NCBI RefSeq assembly: GCF_023715245.1 | Contig: NZ_JAMBNV010000007.1 | Coordinates: 1-62,839 of the forward strand | From: Sporosarcina luteola | GTDB taxonomy: Bacteria > Bacillota > Bacilli > Bacillales_A > Planococcaceae | DNA length: 62,839 bases | Direction: 5' to 3' | In this document: piece by piece, positions 31,618 through 38,288 of the stretch | Layout of the letters: each line of letters starts with the position of its first letter | How positions within the stretch are numbered: position 1 is the first letter of the stretch | Program-made: the position numbers and the translations under genes | The notes under the pieces: generated by a model | Database searches by the model: none | Told to the model about the DNA's origin: nothing | The model's input: the letters and a program-made list of their open reading frames with translations, nothing else

Positions 31618-31647
31618 GCATAAAATGTCCAAGCATGATGCATACTA
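31618..31647 (+). promoter_or_regulatory. SigG-type promoter of spoVT
   Basis: GCATA (31618-31622), an 18-bp spacer and CATACTA (31641-31647) match the SigG consensus at every specified position. It lies 49 bases before the spoVT start. spoVT is a SigG gene in B. subtilis. Confidence 0.8.
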
Positions 31648-31695
31648 TATCCGAACGGAAAACGGTTTTAATTTTTGGAAAGTGAGGCATCATGC

Positions 31696-32232
31696 ATGAA
31701 AGCAACAGGAATCGTGCGCAGAATTGATGATCTGGGGAGGGTGGTCATCCCGAAAGAGATCAGACGGACGCTTCGCATACGCGAAGGGGACCCGCTTGAA
31801 ATCTTCACCGACAGGGATGGCGAGGTAATCCTAAAGAAATATTCCCCTATTTCCGAGCTCGGTCAATTTGCGAAAGAGTACGCAGAAACACTATACGAAA
31901 CCCTCGGAACACCCGCCCTGATCAGTGACAGGGATGAAATGATCGCCGTATCCGGATTATCGAAAAAAGATTATTTGAATCGCCAATTGGCTCCGGACGT
32001 GGAAGATATTTTAAAGGGCCGCACCATCGTTACGGAAAAACTTGAAAAAGCAGTAGAATGGGTCCCTGGACAAGTCGAGCAAGTGAAATCCTACTGCATC
32101 GCTCCAATTGTAGCGGGCGGAGACACAATTGGCGCCGTCTATTTATTATCGAAAGTACATTTCATCGGAGAAGCCGAACAAAAAGCAGCAGAAACTGCAG
32201 CACATTTTTTGGCGAAACAGATGGAACAATAA
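31696..32232 (+). CDS. spoVT: Stage V sporulation protein T
   Basis: 178-residue forespore regulator that modulates SigG genes. The N-terminal AbrB-like swapped hairpin is MKATGIVRRIDDLGRVVIPKE. The C-terminal 120 residues form a GAF domain. ATG 31696 follows GAGG; the earlier ORF start at 31675 lies upstream of the ribosome site. It is a paralogue of abrB at 13720 and is preceded by a SigG-type promoter. Confidence 0.96.
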   Translation: MKATGIVRRIDDLGRVVIPKEIRRTLRIREGDPLEIFTDRDGEVILKKYSPISELGQFAKEYAETLYETLGTPALISDRDEMIAVSGLSKKDYLNRQLAPDVEDILKGRTIVTEKLEKAVEWVPGQVEQVKSYCIAPIVAGGDTIGAVYLLSKVHFIGEAEQKAAETAAHFLAKQMEQ

Positions 32233-32235
32233 AAA

Positions 32236-32283
32236 GCAGCCTGCACGCACCGGAAGAGTCGGTGCGAGTGGGCTGTTTTTTTC
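32236..32283 (+). terminator. Terminator after spoVT (copy 1 of a similar pair)
   Basis: A stem of GCAGCC/GGCTGT with an inner GCACCG/CGGTGC stem, then a run of T. About 80% of it matches the terminator at 33226-33280 on the other side of the toxin-antitoxin genes. Confidence 0.85.
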
Positions 32284-32387
32284 GTGTGAATATTTGTTAG
32301 GTGGGCATTACTTGTCACATCTCAATAATTTGAGCGTAGTGCAGTTTTTTACATAAACACTTATACTATTGATAAGGGGTGATACGC

Positions 32388-32798
32388 TTGCTAACAAATG
32401 AAATAAAAGAACAACTTATTAAAAAGGTAAAGCACGAAGTCAATCCTGCTTTCATTATCCTCTTTGGCTCTTTTGCAAAAGGTTCTGTACGTGAAGAGAG
32501 TGATATCGATCTTGCTTATTTCAGTAATAAGCAACTATCATCTTATGATCGTTTTCTTCTAACAAATGAACTTGCCTTAATTGGTGAGCGAGAAGTAGAT
32601 TTAGTTGATATTAAAGAAATTGATACGGTTTTTACGATGCAAATCTTTGCACAAGGTATTCCAATCTATATACAGGATGAAAATGAATTTATCCGTCAAA
32701 GAATGAGAGCATTTAGTATGTATGCAACTTTAAATGAGCAACGTGCGGTAATAATTAATGACATTAAAGAAAGGGGAAGTGTGTTTGGGGATGAATGA
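32388..32798 (+). CDS. mntA: MNT-domain nucleotidyltransferase antitoxin (MntA-like)
   Basis: 136-residue minimal nucleotidyltransferase. The active-site motif GSx10DxD is intact: Gly27-Ser28, Asp39 and Asp41 in the segment GSFAKGSVREESDIDLAYF. In type VII HepT-MntA modules this enzyme adds AMP units to a Tyr of the HEPN toxin and so neutralises it. The start may be TTG 32388, 8 bases after AAGGGG, or GTG 32379. It overlaps the toxin gene by eight bases. Base composition is clearly more AT-rich than the flanking core genes, which suggests acquisition by transfer. Confidence 0.88.
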   Translation: MLTNEIKEQLIKKVKHEVNPAFIILFGSFAKGSVREESDIDLAYFSNKQLSSYDRFLLTNELALIGEREVDLVDIKEIDTVFTMQIFAQGIPIYIQDENEFIRQRMRAFSMYATLNEQRAVIINDIKERGSVFGDE

Positions 32799-33207
32799 TG
32801 TCATTATAAATAAAACGACAATGATTGAACGCTGTTTGAAACGAATTCATGAAGTGTATGAAGGTAACCCGGAAAATTTAAGAGATTTCACAAAGCAAGA
32901 TAGTATCGTTTTGAACATTCAACGTGCTTGTGAGGCAAGCATTGACTTGGCTATGCATGTAGTAAGTGAACGTAAATTAGGAGTTCCAAAAACGAGTCGC
33001 GAAGCATTTAAGCTATTACATGAAGCAGGTTTAATTGAAGCAAGCCTTGCAAAAACCCTAATGAATATGGTTGGCTTCCGCAACATCGTTGTTCATGATT
33101 ATCAAGCTTTAGAACTTGATATTTTAGAATCAATTCTAAATAAACATATAGACGATTTCAAACAGTTCACAAAGGCGTTATTACAGTTGGAAGATGACCA
33201 AGCCTAG
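32791..33207 (+). CDS. hepT: HEPN-domain toxin (HepT-like, DUF86)
   Basis: 138-residue helical HEPN protein. The RX4HXY ribonuclease motif is complete: Arg97, His102 and Tyr104 in RNIVVHDY. The Tyr is the residue adenylylated by MntA in studied systems. The expected activity is RNA (tRNA or mRNA) cleavage. The gene order antitoxin then toxin and the eight-base overlap give coupled translation. Like mntA it is AT-rich. It sits between the conserved core genes spoVT and yabM. Confidence 0.88.
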   Translation: MNDVIINKTTMIERCLKRIHEVYEGNPENLRDFTKQDSIVLNIQRACEASIDLAMHVVSERKLGVPKTSREAFKLLHEAGLIEASLAKTLMNMVGFRNIVVHDYQALELDILESILNKHIDDFKQFTKALLQLEDDQA

Positions 33208-33225
33208 GTAATCATCATGAGAAAC

Positions 33226-33280
33226 AATAAAAAACAGCCTAAACGTACCGGAAAATCGATGCGGGTAGGCTGTTTTATGT
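33226..33280. terminator. Bidirectional terminator between hepT and the FhuF-like gene (copy 2 of the pair)
   Basis: Stem AACAGCC/GGCTGTT with an inner stem. On the + strand it has a short T run; on the - strand TTTTTTATT makes it the better terminator for the convergent FhuF-like gene. It resembles the spoVT terminator at 32228-32283 at about 80% of positions. Confidence 0.75.
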
Positions 33281-33967
33281 TCTGTTTAACGGACAATACG
33301 GACATTTCTCCGTATCTGGCAGTTCCTTTAATAGGCAGCAAGTCGTCCGTTTGTAGTTTGCCATGGCGGCAAGTGGCTCTTCATTCTGCAAATACTGTTT
33401 AAAGGGCGAGCGCCTCATATGCGGCTTCCATGTTTCATTATCCAATAAGAAATCGAGGTCGCTTTGTGCCGAGGGGCACTCTTCGTTAAGAAGCATGGAG
33501 TACATCCATAGCACATAGCCCCATACATTCTCCCATAGGATCAGCTTGGAAACATGCGCGCGCTTGCTCATATATTCGACGACTGGATGTCCGTATTGCT
33601 CGAGAATGAAACAAACCGCTTCGTGCCGGTCTTGGACACCCTCGAAAGAATCAGGCGGGATGGTAAACTGGATTGTCCCGTTTTCGATGAATAAAGAGAC
33701 GTCCTCCAACTTGCCGGTAAAGAGCAAGTTGGAATTGCTGAGCATATGGAAGAGGCCCGTAATGAAGAATCCGTGCCTCCTCATATAAATGGAAGCCGCC
33801 ACGGCATCTGTCGGCGCGTTGGTTAACGTTTGAATCTCCGAAAATAATTCAGTACCGGCCGTTTCCGACAAGATTGCATGGACGTTCGTGAATGCATCAG
33901 GCTGCCTGTTCAGAAACACGCCAAATCGTTCAAATGATGCAATGTGCTCGTCGTTCAGCTTAGGCAC
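33275..33967 (-). CDS. FhuF-like siderophore-iron reductase
   Basis: 230-residue cytoplasmic protein whose C-terminus has CC, ten residues, then CPYC: the CCx10CxxC motif that binds the [2Fe-2S] cluster of FhuF-type ferric-siderophore reductases. The N-terminal 190 residues match the loosely conserved IucA/IucC-FhuF fold in general character. It overlaps the upstream ATPase gene by eight bases on the same strand. The role fits: the ATPase and permease import the Fe(III)-siderophore and this enzyme releases Fe(II). Confidence 0.85.
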   Translation of the reverse strand: MPKLNDEHIASFERFGVFLNRQPDAFTNVHAILSETAGTELFSEIQTLTNAPTDAVAASIYMRRHGFFITGLFHMLSNSNLLFTGKLEDVSLFIENGTIQFTIPPDSFEGVQDRHEAVCFILEQYGHPVVEYMSKRAHVSKLILWENVWGYVLWMYSMLLNEECPSAQSDLDFLLDNETWKPHMRRSPFKQYLQNEEPLAAMANYKRTTCCLLKELPDTEKCPYCPLNRT

Positions 33968-34784
33968 CTGTATTGCTCCTTACTTCCTGCACGACGCAGC
34001 GTCCACGACCGTATGGAACGCAATGCGGCGTTCCGAAAAGGGGATCCGTCGACACTTGACATTCCATGCCGAAAACCGCGCGGACGAGATCGCAAGTGAT
34101 GATATTCTCAGGTCTGCCTTGCGAATAAACACCGCCGTCTTTAATAGCGACAATATTATGGGCATAACGGGAAGCCAAATTCAGATCATGGAGCACCATG
34201 ACGATTGTGCGGCCTTTTTGTTCATTCAACTCAAACAAGAGGTCCAAAATTTCGATTTGGTGCGTCATGTCTAGATATGTCGTAGGCTCATCCAACAGAA
34301 TGACGTCAGTATCTTGGGCAAGTGTCATCGCAATCCACGTACGCTGGCGCTGGCCACCGGATAAAGTATCGATCGCCTGGTCACGAAGGTCGCTAATTTT
34401 CGTCGCCTCCATCGCTGCCTCGACCTTTTTCGTATCTTCCGCTGTCCAGCGGGAAAGCCATGATTGGTGAGGATACCGTCCTTGTTTAACGAGGTCGTGA
34501 ACCGTCAATCCTTCAGGTGAGACGGGACCTTGGGGAAGGATGCCCATCTTCTTCGCGACACTGCGAGAAGACATGGAATGAATATCTTTCCCTTCCAGCA
34601 AGACGGAGCCGTCCGAAGGCTTCAATAAACGGGCGATTGAACGGAGCAATGTGGACTTACCGCAACCATTGCTGCCGACGAAGACGGTAATCTCGCCACG
34701 AGGAATTGCCAAATTCAAATTCTCGAAAAGAAGACGATCTTCATAACCGATAGAAAGGTCTTTTGTATTTATAGTAGGGTGCAT
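33960..34784 (-). CDS. Iron-siderophore ABC transporter ATPase (FecE/YusV type)
   Basis: 274-residue ATPase. Walker A GSNGCGKST, the Q loop LPQG, the signature LSGGQRQR, Walker B VILLDEPT and the switch His in VLHDLN are all present. The start is the second in-frame ATG (34784), which has GGAGG nine bases upstream; the ORF's first ATG overlaps that ribosome site. It lacks a partner permease on its own strand and should serve the fused permease encoded divergently at 35946. Both promoters lie in the 34785-34959 gap with two Fur boxes. Confidence 0.92.
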   Translation of the reverse strand: MHPTINTKDLSIGYEDRLLFENLNLAIPRGEITVFVGSNGCGKSTLLRSIARLLKPSDGSVLLEGKDIHSMSSRSVAKKMGILPQGPVSPEGLTVHDLVKQGRYPHQSWLSRWTAEDTKKVEAAMEATKISDLRDQAIDTLSGGQRQRTWIAMTLAQDTDVILLDEPTTYLDMTHQIEILDLLFELNEQKGRTIVMVLHDLNLASRYAHNIVAIKDGGVYSQGRPENIITCDLVRAVFGMECQVSTDPLFGTPHCVPYGRGRCVVQEVRSNTGA

Positions 34785-34860
34785 ACTAGAATGCCTCCGT
34801 TTCATTTATCCTAAAAGGAATGAACTTATTACTAAGAAGCATATCATAATCCCAACCAAT

Positions 34861-34875
34861 TGAGAATGATAATCA
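34861..34875. promoter_or_regulatory. Fur box 1
   Basis: TGAGAATGATAATCA matches the 7-1-7 Fur site (TGATAATNATTATCA) with two mismatches. It is placed to control the - strand ATPase/FhuF operon and perhaps the + strand operon too. Confidence 0.8.
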
Positions 34876-34893
34876 TTAATTTCTTGAAAACAC

Positions 34894-34923
34894 TTTACAA
34901 ATGACGGACCAAAAGATTACACT
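34894..34923 (+). promoter_or_regulatory. Candidate promoter of the siderophore-binding protein gene
   Basis: TTTACA (34894-34899), 18 bp, TACACT (34918-34923), directly followed by Fur box 2. Confidence 0.5.
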
Positions 34924-34929
34924 ACTAAT

Positions 34930-34944
34930 TGATAACGATTATCA
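34930..34944. promoter_or_regulatory. Fur box 2
   Basis: TGATAACGATTATCA matches the 7-1-7 Fur site with one mismatch and is embedded in a longer palindrome (34929-34945). It lies just past the candidate -10, so iron-loaded Fur would block transcription. Confidence 0.88.
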
Positions 34945-34959
34945 ACGTGGAGGTAAAAC

Positions 34960-35946
34960 ATGAATAGATATATGAAAGCATTCTTATTGCTGGCTCTCAG
35001 TGTGATTTTGGTGGCCGGTTGTTCATCGAAGAAAACGGAAGATAAAGGCGCAGGCGGCGAGACGTCTGAAAACAGTGTTACGATCGTAGGTTCGAACGGC
35101 GAAGTGACGCTTGATAAGCCTGCTAAGAAAGTCGTCGTCCTCGAGTGGACGTATGCGGAAGATCTGCTGGCACTCGGCATGCAGCCTGCGGGAATGGCGG
35201 ATATCCAGGAATACCATAACTGGGTGAATATCGACGCTGAATTGAGCGCTGATGTCGCTGATGTAGGTGGAAGACAAGAACCGAATTTAGAAGCGATCGC
35301 TGCGCTTGAGCCGGATTTGATCATCGGTGTCAGCTTCCGTCACGATGCGATGCTGAAAGATTTGGAGAAAATTGCTCCGACAGTCATCTTCAATCCATAT
35401 CCCGAAGACGAGTCCATTGACTTGTATAAGGAAATGACGACGACATTCAATGAAATCGCGAAGGCTGTAGACAAGACGGATGAAGCTGAAAAAGTGTTGG
35501 CGCACTTAGATGAGAAATACGAGGAGGCGAAAGCTGAAATCGAGAAAGCTGACCTGAAGACGAAGGATGTCATCTTGACGCTCGCTTACACAGGTCCTCA
35601 AGCGCCGGAAATTCGGGTGTTCACACCGAACTCCATGGCTTCTCAAATCCTTGAGAAGATCGGCTTGAAAAACGTACACGTGCCGGATCAGTTTGAAGTA
35701 TTCGGATCGAGCACATTCAATGTCGAAGGGTTGACGAAGTACGAAGATGCAAACTATTTGTATACGGTGCAGGAAGAAGACAATGTATACGAAAAGCAAT
35801 TGAAAGATAATGCTGTTTGGAAAAACTTAAATTTCGTAAAAGAAGACCGACTATTTAACCTCGGCGAGGATACTTGGTTGTATGGAGGTCCGCTGTCAGC
35901 CGAAACTTTGTTGAATCAAATCGTCGATACGATGGTCAATAAATAA
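34960..35946 (+). CDS. Iron-siderophore ABC transporter substrate-binding lipoprotein
   Basis: 328-residue class III binding protein. The N-terminus has a signal peptide with lipobox VAGC (Cys21). The fold is that of FhuD/FecB/BtuF: residues KKVVVLEWTYAEDLLALG begin the N-lobe, LEPDLIIG is the conserved linker region and a long backbone helix lies near the middle. It overlaps the permease gene by one base (TAATG). The siderophore is not known; citrate, hydroxamate and mixed types are possible. Confidence 0.93.
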   Translation: MNRYMKAFLLLALSVILVAGCSSKKTEDKGAGGETSENSVTIVGSNGEVTLDKPAKKVVVLEWTYAEDLLALGMQPAGMADIQEYHNWVNIDAELSADVADVGGRQEPNLEAIAALEPDLIIGVSFRHDAMLKDLEKIAPTVIFNPYPEDESIDLYKEMTTTFNEIAKAVDKTDEAEKVLAHLDEKYEEAKAEIEKADLKTKDVILTLAYTGPQAPEIRVFTPNSMASQILEKIGLKNVHVPDQFEVFGSSTFNVEGLTKYEDANYLYTVQEEDNVYEKQLKDNAVWKNLNFVKEDRLFNLGEDTWLYGGPLSAETLLNQIVDTMVNK

Positions 35947-37910
35947 TGGCGGGAAAGGCTTCAGGGAAAAAATCGTTGTTCGTTATGATCATCGGTCTTT
36001 TCCTGTTGTTCGTTTTATCTTTCATCCATCTGACGCAAGGTCAAGCTGATTACACAGTTTCCCAACTTTTGAAGGAGGTTTGGGTGGAGGGGCGCATTCA
36101 AGATATCGTGCTTTCCCTCCGGCTACCGCGTCTGGCAATCGGTATTTTAGCAGGCGGGGCGCTCGCTGTGGCGGGTGCGATATTACAGACGTTGACGAAC
36201 AACCCGTTGGCGTCCGCAAGTACACTTGGCATCAATGCAGGTGCGTATTTCTTTGTCGTTGTTTCGATGATCTTCTTTCCGTCTGTCCTTGGAGATTTCC
36301 CTTTTTTAGTTGCGCTTGCAGGTGCCGTGCTTTCGTCCGTACTCGTCGTCACTCTGGCAGGGAAGCAGATGGAGCCTGTACGCGTCGCCTTGACGGGGAT
36401 GATCATCTCTTTGCTGTTTGCATCCATGACAGGCTCGTTGCAGCTGTTGTTTGAGAATCAGACAAACGGCCTCTTTTTATGGGGATCGGGTACGCTTGTG
36501 CAGCTGAATTGGAGCGGCGTTGCGTTTGCGGGTCCGATGATCATTATTCTGTTCATCGCCGCGTTAGGCATTGCGAAACCGATGGATATTCTATCGTTAG
36601 GTGAAGATGTTGCGTCTTCGCTTGGTCAAAACGTTCGTATCGTTAAATTAATTGCGTGGGCTGCAGCGATTTTGCTTGCGGCGACGACGGTCAGTGTTGT
36701 CGGTCCGATCGGGTTCATCGGTTTGATGGCTCCGCATATCGTCCGGATGCTTGGTGTCCGCGGCCATTTGCATGTCTTCCTGCAATCGTTCTTATGGGGA
36801 AGTGTAATGATGATCGGGGCGGACGTGCTCGGCCGGTTGATCCAGCCGGGACAGGAAGTGCCTGTCGGTGCAATGACGGCATTGGCTGGCGGACCTTGGC
36901 TGCTTTATTTGGCTTGGAAGACGGCGAAGTCACATACGAAAGGCGATCGCCAAATGGGCGGCACGTTGAAGCCGGTCAAACTGCCGGTCGTCATTTCGAT
37001 CGTTACGATTTTAATTGTCGCTGTCTTTGCATTGGCATTATCCTATAACGGAATGGCATGGTCGCTCGATTGGATGAAACCGGTCGTCTGGAATTTCCGG
37101 GTGCCGCGTGTGCTTACGGCATTCATCATCGGCGTGATGCTTGCGCTTGCCGGTGTTTTATTGCAAGGCGTCTTACGGAATCCGTTGGCGGATGCAAGTG
37201 TGTTGGGCGTTACCTCGATGGGTGGTGCCGGGGCGATGCTGCTATTGGTCGCAATCCCTGCAATCCCTGTTCAATATATGCCGCTTGGAGCGGTAGTAGG
37301 AGCCGCCGTTGCTCTTGGCATCATTATGGTGACGGCTTGGAAAAACAATTTCCAGCCGATGCTCGTTGCGTTGATGGGGATCGCGATATCGGCATTCGGC
37401 TCTGCCGCAACACAAGTGTTCGTCGTAAAGGCGAAATTGGCGGTCGCTTCAGCGCTCGTCTGGCTATCTGGCAGCACGTACGGAAAAGGCTGGGAAGATG
37501 TGCAGCTGTCGTTATGGTTGCTCGTTCTGCTCATCGGTCCTGCCGTCTATTTGACGCGGAGCTTAGATGTGTTGACGTTCGGGGATGACGTGGCATCTGG
37601 TCTCGGCTTATCCGTCAAATCGACGCGCGTCTGGGCGCTGATTGTCGGAGTCGCAATCAGTACAGCAGGAGTCGCGATTGTCGGAACAATCGGCTTCGTC
37701 GGGTTGGTTTCGCCTCACATCGCCCGTAGATTAGTAGGTTTCCGCCATTTGCCGCTACTTGTCGTCTCAGGCTTGTTGGGCGGACTGCTCTTAGTGACTG
37801 CGGATTTTGTCGGACGGATTGCCATCGCGCCAAAAGACATCCCGAGTGGACTTATCGTTGCACTCATTGGAACGCCGTATTTGTTGTATTTATTGAGGAA
37901 AATGAAATGA
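35946..37910 (+). CDS. Fused double FecCD-type siderophore permease (FhuB-like)
   Basis: 654 residues, twice the usual length of an FecCD permease. Two complete homologous halves are visible. Each has LRLPRLAIGILAGGALAVAG or FRVPRVLTAFIIGVMLALAG near its start, a TNNPLASAS or LRNPLADAS segment, and a GPIGFIGLMAPHIVR or GTIGFVGLVSPHIAR coupling helix near its end. It should have about 18-20 membrane helices and form the whole channel alone, like E. coli FhuB. No strong ribosome site; translation is probably coupled to the binding protein. Confidence 0.93.
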   Translation: MAGKASGKKSLFVMIIGLFLLFVLSFIHLTQGQADYTVSQLLKEVWVEGRIQDIVLSLRLPRLAIGILAGGALAVAGAILQTLTNNPLASASTLGINAGAYFFVVVSMIFFPSVLGDFPFLVALAGAVLSSVLVVTLAGKQMEPVRVALTGMIISLLFASMTGSLQLLFENQTNGLFLWGSGTLVQLNWSGVAFAGPMIIILFIAALGIAKPMDILSLGEDVASSLGQNVRIVKLIAWAAAILLAATTVSVVGPIGFIGLMAPHIVRMLGVRGHLHVFLQSFLWGSVMMIGADVLGRLIQPGQEVPVGAMTALAGGPWLLYLAWKTAKSHTKGDRQMGGTLKPVKLPVVISIVTILIVAVFALALSYNGMAWSLDWMKPVVWNFRVPRVLTAFIIGVMLALAGVLLQGVLRNPLADASVLGVTSMGGAGAMLLLVAIPAIPVQYMPLGAVVGAAVALGIIMVTAWKNNFQPMLVALMGIAISAFGSAATQVFVVKAKLAVASALVWLSGSTYGKGWEDVQLSLWLLVLLIGPAVYLTRSLDVLTFGDDVASGLGLSVKSTRVWALIVGVAISTAGVAIVGTIGFVGLVSPHIARRLVGFRHLPLLVVSGLLGGLLLVTADFVGRIAIAPKDIPSGLIVALIGTPYLLYLLRKMK

Positions 37911-37911
37911 C

Positions 37912-37954
37912 ACAGCCACACGCTCATCTGCAACGGAGGGTGTGGCTGTTTTTG
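37912..37954 (+). terminator. Terminator after siderophore uptake operon
   Basis: A 9-bp stem CAGCCACAC/GTGTGGCTG and five T residues. Confidence 0.85.
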
Positions 37955-37958
37955 GAAT

Positions 37959-38110
37959 GAGAGCTATTTGCAAGGGAACGAGAACTTATTCGGAGTAAAC
38001 GAGAACTCTTCGCTGAAGAATGAGAACAATTCAAGGTTAAACGAGAACTTCTCGTCCTTAACGAGAACTCATTCAGCATAAATGAGAACTTTTTGCGCCA
38101 GAACGAGAAC
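37959..38110. repeat. 21-bp-period array, CGAGAAC unit
   Basis: GAGAAC cores start at 37980, 38001, 38022, 38043, 38063, 38084 and 38105, with a variant GAGAGC at 37959. Steps are 21 bp with one step of 20. Cores often read AACGAGAACT; the other roughly 12 bases vary. It lies between a terminator and the yabM promoter. Confidence 0.9.
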
Positions 38111-38124
38111 TCGTGTTGAGGGAG

Positions 38125-38172
38125 TGGACCCCATCTTGGAATAAATGGACCTTGGCCGCAAAAGAATGGGCC
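38125..38172. repeat. Short 21-bp-period array, TGGACC unit
   Basis: TGGACC, TGGACC and TGGGCC start at 38125, 38146 and 38167, exactly 21 bp apart. It directly continues the phase region of the GAGAAC array but uses a different core. Confidence 0.65.
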
Positions 38173-38288
38173 TTTTAAGAATAAAGAGGATCTTTTGCCA
38201 TCGCGAGCTTACTCTATCAATTCACCGGAACAGATTTTGCCGGAAATGCTATACTGGAAACAAAGAAAACATCGAAAGAGGCGCAGTT
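38173..38288. other. Upstream region of yabM
   Basis: About 115 bases after the arrays. It holds TGCTATACT (38247-38255), an extended -10 element without a clear -35, and the ribosome site AGAGGCG before yabM. Confidence 0.4.

Noticed and set aside
32341..32387. Promoter for the toxin-antitoxin pair
   Set aside because: TATACT at 32362-32367 is present, but TTTACA is only 8 bp upstream and no other -35 is at a normal distance.
37058..37588. 176-codon + strand ORF inside the permease gene
   Set aside because: It is an out-of-frame shadow of the FecCD permease, with a composition that reflects the GC-rich codon positions of the real gene.
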